64,000 bases of DNA from Microcyclospora pomicola (Eukaryota > Ascomycota > Dothideomycetes > Capnodiales): contig NHNY01000003.1 of assembly GCA_002786065.1 (NCBI GenBank), positions 186,001-250,000 on the forward strand, read 5' to 3'. The position numbers and the translations under genes were made by a program. Shown here piece by piece: positions 10,466 through 21,295 of this stretch. The number at the start of each line of letters is the position of its first letter. Positions within the stretch are counted from its first letter, which is position 1. Below the pieces are notes generated by a model. That model made no database searches, was not told the origin of the DNA, and saw only the letters and a program-made list of their open reading frames with translations.

Positions 10466-10825
10466 GGCAGTGGTGGAATCGTTCGAGGGCGCTGGGCACA
10501 GTGGGAATTATTGCCTTGCCTTCATGGTAGACCACTGAACCTGCAGTGACCCGAGAGCAACGAACTATCCAAGCGCAAAGTATTTGTAGGCGTGGGTCGT
10601 TGTCGGCATGGGTCCGCGATTCCGTAGTCTCGTGCTTGTGATGTTGACGATGTTGTTTATAGCGGGCAACCACAACCGCCGAAAGTCGATGTTTCACGTG
10701 ATGCTATGATCTACGCAGTCGGGCCTCAAACAACGCCTGTCGTCGCTCGAAGACGAAACTCTCCAATGTCCTGTCTTGACTTCTAGCATACCTCTACTTT
10801 ACATTTTGTGAGTGGCATTGGGATA
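10466..10825. promoter_or_regulatory. Divergent promoter CDC27 / SND2
   Basis: 360 bp between the start codons of leftward CDC27 and rightward SND2. The stretch must carry both promoters. No TATA box stands out, and nothing else is visible. Confidence 0.6.
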
Positions 10826-11415
10826 ATGGCACAAGTAAGTAATCGCACTTATCCACTATATCCTTCTTAGAAGACACAGGGTATCTGATTCGGACGCAGA
10901 AATCTGCCAAAACGTTGGCTGCCAAAAACGCCGCCACACTCAATCGTGCTCACCTTATTGCTCTGGGGGTCAACGTCTTTTACCTTCTGTTGCGGACATT
11001 GTTCTTCACTCGGCGTTTGACTCCATATGTCGTATGCAATGCCCCCGCTCTTCTGTTCCAGTTCTTCTTCGAACGCAACTCTCGTCCACGTCTTGGTCCA
11101 GATGGTGAGCTGAAGCGCGCTGGCGAAGACCTCGAAGCAAAAGGCTTGACAGAATGGATGTGGGATATTGTATACTGGACCTGGGGCAATGTGGTTTTGG
11201 TGGCCGTCTTTGGTGACTGGCTCTGGTGGCTATACTTGGTCGTGCCGGCTTACAGTGCTTGGCTCGCATTCACAACCTACACTGGAGTGAAACAGGGCTT
11301 TGGCGGAATGGGAGGAGGAGCCACGTCTGAGAGCGGTGCTTCTACGCAAGCAGGGCAGAGCAAGAGGCAGGCAAAGATGGAGAAGCGAGGAGGACAGAGA
11401 GTCGCATACCGATGA
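10826..11415 (+). CDS. SND2: SRP-independent targeting protein Snd2 (TMEM208)
   Basis: Exon 1 is only nine bases (10826-10834, MAQ). A 65-nt intron (GTAAGT...GCAG) follows, and exon 2 (10900-11415) continues KSAKTLAAKNAATLNRAHLI, giving 174 residues. The MAQK-basic start, a first membrane hairpin (about 25-70, LIALGVNVFYLLLRTLFFTR and YVVCNAPALLFQFFF), a conserved LTEWMWDIVYWTW block and a second hairpin (about 100-140), ending in a Gly-rich and basic tail, match the TMEM208/DUF788 family. Yeast Snd2 sits in the ER membrane and helps deliver proteins with central or C-terminal transmembrane segments independently of SRP. The nine-base first exon is easily missed; without it the protein lacks its true start. 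Confidence 0.9.
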
Positions 11416-11574
11416 ACAGAGCTGTGTGCACGAACGTCACAGGAAAAACGGTCGGATACATAGCAAAATCAGATGTTGCATCTCGCCAGAACACCCGACT
11501 ATGCTCAACCGCAAGCAGGCACTGTGGCAAAGGATACGATGGATACCAGCGCACATCTGAATATCAATTACACA

Positions 11575-12181
11575 TCAGGCCATCAGAGCTTCTGGCTTCA
11601 ACATTCCACGCTTAAGCATCAGCATCATTGCCTGGGACGGGTCGGAGAAGATCTGCGTCCGCGCAAGCTTGATGTCGTCGCCGCTCTTGACATATGTGAA
11701 GTGGAAAGCTGTACAGACGCGAGTCAGCGTACCATTTGACGGAGAGCACAATCATCCTCGAGTGCGACATACCGCTTGGTGTAACACCATCCCACTCTAC
11801 CCCCTTATCATCTTTGACCTTGGCCGCGTCTCCTGGAACGGCAAGGTTCCACCACAGCTTCGCGTTTCCGAACATCGTCCATCCATTTTCCGTCTCCCAG
11901 CAGGCTATGAAGTTTGGAGCGTGGACGTGGCTATGGAACGGTCCGTAGATTTGCTCGGTCAGAACCTTCCAACCCTCATCAGCGCCAGAGATTGTCTCGC
12001 CTGTCGACTTGACCAGGATATGGTCCGGCGTGAGACCAGTCTCGGCGGCAGACATGGAAAAGGCGCGTTTGTCGATGATATCAGCCGTATACCGTTCCAT
12101 CCATTCCATCGCCGGATGAGAGCGCGTGGTATCGCTCCACCCGCCAGTGTAGATGAAGGCATTGGTGGTTGGATAGGACAT
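11575..12181 (-). CDS. NTF2/SnoaL-like protein
   Basis: Two exons (12181-11773 and 11708-11575; intron GTATGT...ACAG of 64 nt) give 180 residues. The protein starts with TGGWSDTTRSHPAMEWMERY, an N-terminal helix, then has beta-rich segments (IYGPFHSHVHAPNFIACWET, GWTMFGNAKLWWNLAVPG, AFHFTYVKSGDDIKLARTQI) as expected of the NTF2-like cone fold used by SnoaL-type cyclases and many binding proteins. The tail MMLMLKRGMLKPEALMA is helical. No signal peptide is present. A catalytic role is not evident; fungal relatives are mostly uncharacterised. The intron was chosen because skipping it restores a beta strand and a normal C-terminus. Confidence 0.75.
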
Positions 12182-12792
12182 TTTGAGATGGACGTTTTTT
12201 TGTTTCGTGAAGCAGAAAAGCAGTTGACCAAAAGTGGAAGGGAAAATAAGTTAAGTGAAGACTTCATTCAAGCTCATGCGCTCGAAGTGTCTGTAGGTAT
12301 ATGTATATACACCACTCGCCGATCATCGTCAAGTATCGAGCGCCTCCATACCTAGGGTACCGTGCCGCTACGCCCAGGATACGCCGGCCGGCCACCCTGT
12401 GCGTCGTCTGACCAGCGGACCCTCGCCATCGCGTATACCGCCTCGGTCACAATCCTGATCCTCATGTACACGTAGCTTCGCCAACAAGCTGAGGATCACT
12501 TCTGCATTCATACGAACCAGCTGCATTGTATCGTCACAGCCCTAAAAGGTGGTCTGGCTGGCCGCCTTAAGGCGTACCCTTAAAAGTGGCTTGCGGGGCT
12601 CGCTAGCCACGCTCATGATGCTGGCGACAAGCTGAATTTGGCTACATTTTCTTGTGCACTGTGAGCTGGTAGGGAGCCATTGACTTAAGGTGATCATAAA
12701 GCATTGTGCTGGGCTACCATGGGCTGCTTCTAAAGGTATTGAGAGTGATACTTTTCATTACTACTCCATAGCTCTAAGGTACCTGGGCAGCT
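12182..12792. other. Intergenic 611 bp
   Basis: Promoter side of the NTF2-like gene and 3' side of CDC37. It contains a perfect 10-bp palindrome gccttaaggc near 12571, two near-copies of a ccttaaaagtgg-like motif around 12541-12590 and a taaggtacct motif at 12775-12784. No coding capacity is apparent. Confidence 0.5.
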
Positions 12793-14343
12793 TCAGTCCA
12801 TCCCAGGATCTCCACTCTCATCCATAGTCACCTGCGGTTGACCGTCTTGCTGGGGCATCTTGCCACTCTTTTCGATCTCTGCCATGGCCTTCTTACCCTC
12901 TTCTGTGGTCGCATCGATGACCCCTTCTTCCAGTGATAACATGCCACCATTTCCTAGCTGTTCAACCACTTGCTCAGCTTCGTCGACAGACATCTTGCCG
13001 AGCACTTCATTGACTTTGTCCAGACTGCCGCTCTCCAGAGCGCGTCGAAGACCCGGGGGGAAGGTTTCGAAGATCTCTCGCGAGGCTTTTTCGTCCTCGT
13101 TCTGGCATTGATCCAGTGGCGGCGGTGTCACAATATTGATCTGCGTGTTGGGATCAACGGCATGGAGCTGTATTTGCTCACGATCCCCACTTCCTCCTCC
13201 GGCTTCTTCCTCGACTTTCAGCTTGTTCAATTCTGCAGTTCGTGACTTGATGCGTGCGTACGTTGAGTTTACGTCGTCCAGGAACAACTTTCGAGCTTGG
13301 TGGTTGGGCGTTTGTACGCGCTTGAAAAAGAGCCCCACGCCATCTTTGCCTAGTTGACGACAGTATTGTAATAGGAGGGCCTGGTGGACGCACTGGCGAG
13401 CATAATCCTCGTCCTCCTGAGTTTTGGCATTGCTCTGTGCATTGAAACCCTCCACTAGCAAACCATCCGTCTCTTGCTCGTTCAGGATCTCAGGATGCTG
13501 GCCAATAAAGTTGAGACTCGTGGCGTAGTCGCCGTAAGGAATCCGACCAAAGGTTTTCGCTGTGGGCGAAGCCTCCATTTCGGCGTCGTCGTCATCGTCA
13601 TCGGCTTGCGCACCTGACGAGGAGTCTGCTTGCGATCCTGTACTCAAAGCTGAAGGATTCAGAAGCTCGGGTTGCTTGCTGGTTTTTGTAGTGACAGCAC
13701 TGCTAGGCGCAGCAGCTGCTGCTGCTTTTGACACAGATGATCGATCGAACCCAGTGTGTATGCTCTCGCTTGTAATCTTTCCACTTTCTTCCTTTTCTAG
13801 TCTCGCCAGCTCGGTAGCAAGGTCAACCTGTAGTTTCTGCACTTTGGCTTCGTGGCCTTCGACTTCTGTGATATAGGCCTCATATCTTTTGCTCCCTTCC
13901 TTTGCAACACCTTTGTCAACCTCTTCTTTGGTCTGATCCACCAGTGCACCCATCATCCTCGAATAGCTCAGCTCCGACTCCTTACTGTGCACACCCTCTG
14001 GCGGAGTCTCTGGCAGGTCAGGTCCTAAGCTGCTATCTTGGCTCACATCCATCAATGCCTCGAACACCACTTCGTCCACCTCATCACTTTCTTTCTTGTC
14101 CTGTATCTTCTGCTTGTGCGCTTCCAGGCTCTTCAGCAGAGCATCTATGCGCCGAAGAAGCCCATCATTGACCACCCGCTCGTACTTCAGCGTTGTGATA
14201 CGATGCTTCCGCTCGAATCGCTGCTGGTGGATCTGATTCTGCTTGGCACGGATGAAACTTCGTTTGTCGACATTAGGGTGGACTTCAATGTCGCTGTCGT
14301 CGGAGAGCTCGAGAGCATCCCACTTGCTGTAGTCGACAGGCAT
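12793..14343 (-). CDS. CDC37: Hsp90 co-chaperone Cdc37
   Basis: An uninterrupted 516-codon frame. The N-terminus VDYSKWDALELSDDSDIEVH is the diagnostic Cdc37 start, including the CK2-type SDDSD serine needed for kinase-client binding in other species, followed by RRIDALLKSLEAH coiled coil. The middle Hsp90-binding domain lies at about 265-430 (FGRIPYGDYATSLNFIGQHP; GVGLFFKRVQTPNHQARKLF). The C-terminal domain is at about 430-500 (FPPGLRRALESGSLDKVNEV). It recruits protein kinases to Hsp90 in the cytosol and is probably essential. The Ala/Ser/Asp-rich insertion around 205-255 with an acidic run (DDDDDDAEME) is a fungal linker. Confidence 0.96.
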   Translation of the reverse strand: MPVDYSKWDALELSDDSDIEVHPNVDKRSFIRAKQNQIHQQRFERKHRITTLKYERVVNDGLLRRIDALLKSLEAHKQKIQDKKESDEVDEVVFEALMDVSQDSSLGPDLPETPPEGVHSKESELSYSRMMGALVDQTKEEVDKGVAKEGSKRYEAYITEVEGHEAKVQKLQVDLATELARLEKEESGKITSESIHTGFDRSSVSKAAAAAAPSSAVTTKTSKQPELLNPSALSTGSQADSSSGAQADDDDDDAEMEASPTAKTFGRIPYGDYATSLNFIGQHPEILNEQETDGLLVEGFNAQSNAKTQEDEDYARQCVHQALLLQYCRQLGKDGVGLFFKRVQTPNHQARKLFLDDVNSTYARIKSRTAELNKLKVEEEAGGGSGDREQIQLHAVDPNTQINIVTPPPLDQCQNEDEKASREIFETFPPGLRRALESGSLDKVNEVLGKMSVDEAEQVVEQLGNGGMLSLEEGVIDATTEEGKKAMAEIEKSGKMPQQDGQPQVTMDESGDPGMD

Positions 14344-14796
14344 TCTGAAATGACCAGGTGGCGCTGTGTCTCTTCGTGTCTTTCGGGAAAGAGTTGCGTG
14401 ACCCTTGAGTGCACAACTTTTGTTCTGGAATGTGTGCAGGTGTGGTTTTGCTTCGAGAACATGCTAGAGGTGGACCCCACCTTTCAGCCACAGGCACGAG
14501 CTGCGGGGCACGTGGGTAGAACTATGCATGTCGCACAGCCACCAGTAGAGGCGTTCAACCGCACTTCACTGTAAGGTAGGTAGGATTTCCGCTACGATTC
14601 ACGCGCTCGAATACATAGTTCAGACACAGATCCATCCAACGTGCGAGCCATCGAAGTGGCGCAAGCGTGTCAGGACCCATTATGCGGTTCAAGATATCGA
14701 CTCTAGCTATGGTCCCGACACTCAGAGCTGTAGCCTCTGGGGCAGGACATGGAGAGGGACATCAAGTTTCAGGGTTGAACATAACGCTATGCTATC
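14344..14796. other. CDC37 promoter / synthetase 3' end
   Basis: 453 bp between two leftward genes. It carries the CDC37 promoter, including a taaggtaggtagg element near 14574, and the terminator of the acyl-CoA synthetase gene. Nothing else is recognisable. Confidence 0.5.
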
Positions 14797-16842
14797 TCAA
14801 TCCGAGCCTTTACCTTCTCGTAACAGCTGCAAGCCCATTTCTCGCAACTTGAACTTCTGAATTTTGTTGCTGGCCGTCTCGGGATAATCATTGACCCAGA
14901 ACACGTATTTTGGGACTAGAGCATCGATTGTCAGCAAACGCTCGAGTCTCCCTTCATGCTACGAACAAACTTACCCAAATGCCCACTCAGCTTCGCCCGA
15001 ACCCAGTCCCGTACCTCCGCTGCGATGATGTTGGACCCCATGTTCTTCACCACGAACGCGGCAACGACTTCTCCGTACTTCTCATCAGGCAAACCGACCA
15101 CACTGACCTCTCGGACATCATCGTGCGCCAAAAGACAGTTCTCGATCTCGAGAGGATGGATATTTTCCCCGCCACGGATGATCAGATCCTTGATTCTGCC
15201 TGTGATTTGTACGTAACCTTCGGCATCCATGCTCGCTTCGTCCCCAGTCAGCATCCACATTTTAGATGGGTCGTTATGGTCTGGAATCTTCGCCTCTGCG
15301 GTCTTCTCGCTGTCGCCCCAATACTCTTTCATAAGAAGATAGCCTGATACAGCAAGCTCGCCGCGTTGACCGAGAGCCAGGGTTCTGTTAGGGTTGGAAG
15401 TGTCCACGACCTTAGCCTCGACGTGAGGAAGTAGCCGACCGACAGTGTCGGTCCGCTTCGATAACGGGTCATCTGTGCGTGTCATGAGCGACACAGGAGA
15501 CGTTTCTGTCATCCCGTAACAGATGACTAGTTCGTGTAAGTTCAGAATCTTGTGCAGCTTCCTCATGAGCTCTGCTGGAACGGATGAGCCAGCCGCAATA
15601 CCCGTGCGCAGGTGCTCGAATCCTTCATGCTTTACAGTGCCGTTCGCGAGTAATTCTAGCTCTGCAAGAAACATGGTAGCTACACCATACAGGCCTGTAG
15701 CTTTGTATTCCTGCACTGCCTTGAGCGTCGCAAGAGGATCGAAAGCTTCAGTAGGGAACAGAATTGAAGAGCCGTGGGTAGCTGTGGCCATGTACCCCAG
15801 AATACAGCCGAAACAATGAAATAGGGGAGGCGGACAGCAGATGATATCCCTCTCGCTCAGAAGCATACGAGCACCGATCTGTTGACCGTTGTTCAGGATA
15901 CCCCTATGCGTGAGCGAAGCAGCTTTTGGCACGGAAACGGTACCACTGGTAAACTGAATGTTGACCACATCATCCCTGTGCAGACCTTGATCCGGTAAGG
16001 ATTGACCCTCGCCATTTCGATACAACTCTTCGAAACAGACAGCGCCTGCCAGGTCATTCGCAACTGAGACTCTCCCATACGAATTATCCACCAGTACTAC
16101 CCGTTGCAGACTGGGGACCACTTCGCTCTCTATTCTTCTTCCCCCAGAAGTGCTGTCCGTTCCTGTTCGTGCAATGTCCGGCACCACATGTCTTAGCAGC
16201 TCCACATTGCTCCTCGGCTCCTTTCTGATCAGGTTGGTTTCCGCGCCAATAATCAGATGACTGCTCTGCAGATGCGCCATGGCGCTCACGACCTGTTGCG
16301 CGTTGAAGGAGGGATTGAGCGGATTGAGCACAGCCCCCAGCTTGAAAACAGCGTAGGTGACAACAGCAAATTCGATGTTGTTCCCTAACGACACGGCTAC
16401 GCGATCGCCTTTCCGTACGCCAATGCTCTGCAGCCCGCGTGCCAGGGCGTTGGACTCAGCATCGAGTTCGGCATAGGTGAGAGTCGTAGATTGGTGACGA
16501 GAATGGACACTAAATCATACATGAGTGTGGAGTCTACAATGTGCCCATATGAACCTTACGCTGGTCGATCTCCATAACGAGACACTATGGACGCGAAGTG
16601 CTCTGGTATCGTTTGCTCCAGGAGTGGCGGCTATGTGGTCAAAATCAACAGTGATCTTCGAAGTCAAGCGAGGTGGCTTCGTAGAGCAGTCCGACTCTCA
16701 CCTCACATGGGCCAACATCATGAGCCAGGCCGTCCTGGATGTAGCTCTTAGTAGCTAGTGATCGAGGGAACGGCCACCGTTTCGTCTTGCAACATGGCCA
16801 TCTTCGGGAGGCGAACTGCCTGACGACAGCACGTGCAAACAT
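14797..16842 (-). CDS. AMP-binding acyl-CoA synthetase, mitochondrial type
   Basis: Four exons (16842-16702, 16630-16560, 16509-14975, 14915-14797) give 621 residues. Introns have donors GTGAGA, GTAAGG and GTAAGT, and the frame is continuous. The N-terminus [20 protein letters not shown] looks like a mitochondrial presequence. Adenylate-forming motifs follow: a P-loop variant [16 protein letters not shown] near 255, a YGMTETSP A5-type motif, [37 protein letters not shown] with the hinge, and [11 protein letters not shown]. The C-terminal lysine motif is [11 protein letters not shown] in the last exon. The layout fits the medium-chain/ACSF2-like branch that activates fatty or aromatic acids to CoA thioesters. 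The substrate is not readable. The P-loop reads T-V-S-V where T-T-G/S-x is usual, which may matter for activity. Confidence 0.88.
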
Positions 16843-17704
16843 CCCCAGGAGAGCTGCATGGAACAGTACGGATCTGCCATCGGCGACGGAAGCCTACTTT
16901 CGAGAGAAATCATGGTAAGTATCCACATAGTCGTGGAGGATTTATATATGGTCGTAGATGGTAGAGCTACGTCGAAGGCGGGGTGAGATGCCGGCAAATG
17001 CGGGGTCTGGGGAAATCGCCATTGAGCGATATGCGGAACACAGGCAAATGGGGGATGACCCGAGCTATGGACTTGATTGCGTTGTTAGTTCAAGTCCAGA
17101 TTTATTGTTGAATGCTAGAGAGGTGTTGAGTCGGCCGGACAGTCTGGTCGAAACGACCACCTCCCTGCGATATTTCCCCGTGTAGAGACACGTACGGTAC
17201 GACCGCGTATCACTAAACCATCCTGTAGCTTCTGCCCGAGAGGTTGCCATTTCGGCTGAGATCCTGTTACACCTGTATGTGGAAAATATGCAAGTGAAAC
17301 AAGCGCCTGCCTACTTAGAGTTAACTCAGGTCAAATCGGCAGATCAGGTCAGATAGATAGGACAGGTCAGGTCAGGTAAGGTATCTCGATTCTGTCATGA
17401 CAGTAAAAAACCTAGGTCTAGCCAGCGTTCTATGCTGCTGGTATCTCATCAAATCGTCGCAGACAGTCCTGTGGTAAAGGTGCTCCTGCTGGAGCCTGCT
17501 TGTTGCGCATCGTTCACGTATGCTGCATCGCTCTCGAAGCACGTCGCTGGACCGTTCGATCGCCATCCGAGGACTCGATTGTAGCAAACAGGGGCATCAA
17601 TGCTAGGCGGCATTCGGTGGGCGTGATATCATTATACCCAAGAACGAACCACTCAAGACAATACGTGATGGTCGTGGTGGATAATGTACAGACATCCTTC
17701 GTCT
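16843..17704. other. Intergenic 862 bp with CAGGTCA cluster
   Basis: Upstream of the synthetase gene and downstream of the PKA gene. A run of CAGGTCA-type hexamers or heptamers sits at 17327-17383 (see repeat entry). Short open frames on both strands show no domain. Confidence 0.45.
17327..17383. repeat. Cluster of CAGGTCA repeats
   Basis: At least four copies of caggtca, two of them directly tandem at 17363-17376, followed by caggtaaggta. It may be a decayed microsatellite or a multi-site protein-binding element; the sequence alone does not decide. Confidence 0.5.
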
Positions 17705-18941
17705 CTAGAAGTCTTTGAATGCACTCTCGTATTTATCTTGCATCTCCTGTACGGCGGATTTGTGTCAGTATTTGCGGTCAACCTTTCTGTCCTCACGAAC
17801 ATACCTTGGTGTAAAGATCTCTATGCACCGGCTCCGCATCATACTCGTCGAAATTTCTCGTATCATCTGCGCTCTTCAGATGAGGCACGATCGGTCCTTG
17901 CATCTTGCGATGGTAGAGCGCGTCCCAATCAATGTTCGCAAACCACTTGTGCTGCTTGACAGTCTCTGCGCCTCCCTTGATATTTCCCAAGCGCTTGGTC
18001 ACATCAACCGTACATAGTGCGCCTATGATATCTCTGGCGTCTGCTGACATGGCCGACGGGTATCGAACCTTGCCTTCGACGATTTGTTCATAAATCTTCA
18101 TCGGGTTCTGGTCCCAGAACGGCGGTTGGCCAACAAGGAACTCGTAGAGCAGGATCCCAAATGCCCACCAATCGACCGCAGTCCCATGACCGGTGTTGCG
18201 AATCACTTCCGGAGCGAGGTACTCAGGTGTGCCACACAGGGTATATGTCTCACGACTAGCAATCTTCTTCGCAAAGCCAAAATCCACGAGCTTGAGATGG
18301 CCTTCAGCATCGATGAGGATGTTCTCAGGCTTTAGGTCGCGATATGCCACACCCTCTTTCTCGTGTAAGAACTGTAAGATCAGTACGATCTCCGCACCGT
18401 AGAACTGGGAAGTGGCCTCATTGAATCGTCGCGCGCGCCGTAGATACGAGAAAACCTCGCCTCCAGGGCAGTAGTCCAGAAGCATATAAAGCGCATCCAT
18501 ATCCTGGAAACTCGCGACCATTGTGGTGATGAATGGGTGTCCCGCTACAGCAGCCAGCACGTTCCGCTCATTTCGTACATGCTCGACTTGCTTGAGCTTG
18601 ATCACATCTACCTTCCTCAGGATCTTGAGCGCGAAAACCTTGTTGTTCTCAGGAGTCTTTGAATTCGCAATCTTTGCCAGCCATACCCTCGCGAATGTAC
18701 CTGTGCCTAACGTCTTCACGAGCTCGAAATCTTCTTTTCGAAGGACTTTCGAAGAATGGCCCACGGGCTTCGTGTTGGGGTCTACGAGGATCTCGCTCGG
18801 CTCGAGCGTGTGCTTGTTGGCTTCCCAGTCTGACAGTTTCTGCTTCTCATCCTCTCGCGCGGCATAGTTCTCTTTGTCTGTCGTGCTCTGGCTCATGCGA
18901 TGAAATCGCGAAGCTATGTTAGAGACTACCGCCGGCGCCAT
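17705..18941 (-). CDS. cAMP-dependent protein kinase catalytic subunit
   Basis: Two exons (18941-17805; 17746-17705, intron GTATGT...ACAG of 58 nt) give 392 residues. Kinase landmarks are complete: LGTGTFARVW glycine loop near 79, ALKIL lysine near 106, YRDLKPENI catalytic loop, DFGFAKK magnesium motif, activation-loop TYTLCGTPEYLAPEVI, and the AGC C-terminal tail ending EMQDKYESAFKDF. The final F-x-x-F tail was recovered only with the 13-codon last exon. PKA acts downstream of cAMP and is held by the regulatory subunit. The N-terminus is short, without the long Gln/Pro-rich tail of the main fungal PKA-C1, so this is probably the second (type II, PkaC2-like) isoform. The start was set at the first ATG (MAPAVVSNIA); an extra upstream exon is possible. 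Confidence 0.9.
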
Positions 18942-19848
18942 GGCTGCCAAGCGGACTCGAGGTCTTGGAGGCAAGGACAAGGCGATTCGGGAGTTGCAAT
19001 CGATCGGGTGGTCTACATGTCTCGAGACATTGTCAGATCCAAGTCGTGGTGCCCGGACGGCGGAAGCTTAGTGTTGCCCGCAGGTAATCAGCCGCACGCC
19101 GAGAAGGGCACCAGGTGGAAGACTGGGTGCTATCGCTAACGAACGTGTGAGAGTAAATCGTAATTACAATACGCTTGTCAAGCCTGATAACGGAATCGTC
19201 TCCATGATCGCGAGAGAGACTGGGGGACGAGAAGGATAGCAGCGCAGTCAGTGGTGGTCCCGCGGGGCAGCTTGCTTGTGATCCTTCAAGTCCAGTTTCC
19301 GACGTCCACGCAATGACATCACATTCATTGTCGACGTAGCGATTGGTTCCACTTCTAAGTGAAATCTACGGGAATCACTGCGCCAACGAGGCTCGAGGCT
19401 GTGAATGGCTGCTCTACATGTCCATTTTCAATATGAGGGCCCAGCACTTCCGGTACCTTTCGTATGGTCACACAGTCATTCCGATAACAGAAGTAGCGTG
19501 CAGCACAAAAGCCATCCGAGAGTTTAGCCGTCACTTACCGGTAGCTACCTACTATACCTTATGTTACCTAGATACAAGAGGTATAAACCTCAGCAAGACT
19601 CGTTAGTCTGTCTTGAGGAAAGTGCAGCTTCGATCCGTAAGCAGTATTTCTGTTTGTAACACTCTGGTATGCTGAAATCTCCGGCTGCAGGACTGTGGTG
19701 ATGGCATTATGAAGAGACGCTAGAATCAATCCTCTCCGACCAAGTTATGTATGAGTATCTAGACTCATTCTTTCTCGTACGCCAAAGTGGCTTTTGATTC
19801 ATCACGGCGTGCAAGTGTTCCGGTTGGTTAAGGTAAGGTAGTCATCAT
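18942..19848. other. Intergenic 907 bp
   Basis: PKA promoter on the left, epoxide-hydrolase-like 3' end on the right. A taaggtaaggtag element lies at 19829-19841 and related taccta motifs near 19545-19575. No gene is supported; the longest open frames are under 90 codons. Confidence 0.45.
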
Positions 19849-21012
19849 TTACAACCCCGCCAAGAACTCCGTCAACTGCTTTATAACAGCTTCCGGCTGC
19901 TCCTGTTGTATCCAGTGTCCTGCACCGTCAACGAGAAAGACCCCTTTCTTACATCCCTCCTTGACAGTCTCGGGGTCATCGTAGCTTTGCAGGGCACCAG
20001 GCTGCTGGTAGTTCCCCCAATCACTCTTCCCCGAGATGAAAGCACATGGGACTTCCAGTCGCTTTCCTGCGAACAGTAGCATATCCTTGGCTGACTGTGG
20101 CGTCGATGATGTCTGGGCACGGTACCACGATAATGCTGCGGTGAATCCGGTACGACTCCATTCCGCGCAGTAGACTTTGAGCTCTTCCGCCGACAGCCAT
20201 GACTCTGTGGCCTTGTAGTCGGCATTGGACGACTCCATGTTAGACTTCACAGTCTCGGGCATGCTGTGGTCCTTCCGCATGATGTAGTACTCTGGCATCT
20301 GCTCGAGGGCTGCTGCGGACCACTCCTTCAATGGTTCTGGGTGGTTTAGAGTCCAGTTGGCAGACTTGAGATGGAAATAACCTCGTAAGAACGACGAAAG
20401 ACCTTGAGGAGGATTATCCCACTCTTGAGCAGCAGCAGCAGTCGAGTTGTACCACTTGTAGTGCTTGCGTGGTGGGCTTAATTTTGCCAGCTCGGCTTGA
20501 ATAGCTGGCTTGGGAGCCTCGCTCTTGTCGCCCAACGGTGGCGATGGAGGAGCGTGATGTGGATGCGACATCTGGACTGTTGCTTTGAAGATGTCCGGTC
20601 TCATCAGTGCGGCCATGGCACTGCTGACCGCACCGAAGTCGTGGCCAACAATACATTTCACTTCCGTGTAGCCCAATCTATACGTCAGACATACCAGATC
20701 GCGTACCAAATTCGTGAAGGTATAGTTCTCCAGTTTGGTCTCTTCGTAGGGTACCTTTTCCCATCCTGTAGTCCGGCCGTAGCCACGTTGATCAGGAGCA
20801 ACGCAGTAGTAACCTTGATCAGCAATCACGGGTAGAATCTTGCGCCAACTATATGCGAGCTCCGGGAAGCCATGAGTGAATATGATCAGGGGTTTACCTG
20901 GCTTTCCGGCTTGGAGAGTATGGAAATTGAGCCCACAAGAAGAGGAACAATCGACGTACTGCGACGTGAGGTTCTCCGGCAGCGGTAAAGGCACCAGATC
21001 TTGAGTAGCCAT
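19849..21012 (-). CDS. Epoxide-hydrolase-type alpha/beta hydrolase
   Basis: 387 residues, no intron. The start at 21012 (MATQDLVPLPLPENL) is preferred because the 52 codons upstream lack family features. Motifs are the oxyanion-hole segment THGFPELAYSWRK (about 47), the GHDFGA nucleophile elbow with Asp125, the DQRGYGRT loop, a cap domain (about 160-300) with tyrosines suited to epoxide activation (PEYYIMRKDHS), an acid-bearing strand ISGKSDWGNY and the GAGHWIQQEQPE histidine. Asp rather than Ser as nucleophile points to epoxide hydrolase or a haloalkane-dehalogenase relative rather than esterase. Likely cytosolic, in detoxification or lipid epoxide turnover. It is divergent from a second hydrolase 283 bp away. 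Confidence 0.88.
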   Translation of the reverse strand: MATQDLVPLPLPENLTSQYVDCSSSCGLNFHTLQAGKPGKPLIIFTHGFPELAYSWRKILPVIADQGYYCVAPDQRGYGRTTGWEKVPYEETKLENYTFTNLVRDLVCLTYRLGYTEVKCIVGHDFGAVSSAMAALMRPDIFKATVQMSHPHHAPPSPPLGDKSEAPKPAIQAELAKLSPPRKHYKWYNSTAAAAQEWDNPPQGLSSFLRGYFHLKSANWTLNHPEPLKEWSAAALEQMPEYYIMRKDHSMPETVKSNMESSNADYKATESWLSAEELKVYCAEWSRTGFTAALSWYRAQTSSTPQSAKDMLLFAGKRLEVPCAFISGKSDWGNYQQPGALQSYDDPETVKEGCKKGVFLVDGAGHWIQQEQPEAVIKQLTEFLAGL

Positions 21013-21295
21013 GCTGATATCCCGGAATCTCTCGGCAGAGACGTATGTCGAGGAACGTAGACAGACATGAGGCACATAGCACGCTAGCCCGAAGATGGAA
21101 GGACCTTTGTAGCAGACGGGATCTAATCGCATGCTTACACGTGCACCCTGATGATGATGATTGAACATGTAAATGAGATCACCCAGGTACCTTAGGTATG
21201 CAAGTGCGTACTGTACCTATATAGCTACTGTCAACTTATGCACGGAGGCTTTCCAGTGATCTCACATCTAAGGTAACCTGGCCTATCATTGAAAC
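21013..21295. promoter_or_regulatory. Divergent promoter between two hydrolases
   Basis: 283 bp between two start codons. It contains ggtaccttaggta at 21186-21198 and a related ctaaggtaacctgg near 21269-21282, so each gene has one copy of a similar element about 80 bp apart. Whether these are functional sites is unknown. Confidence 0.5.
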
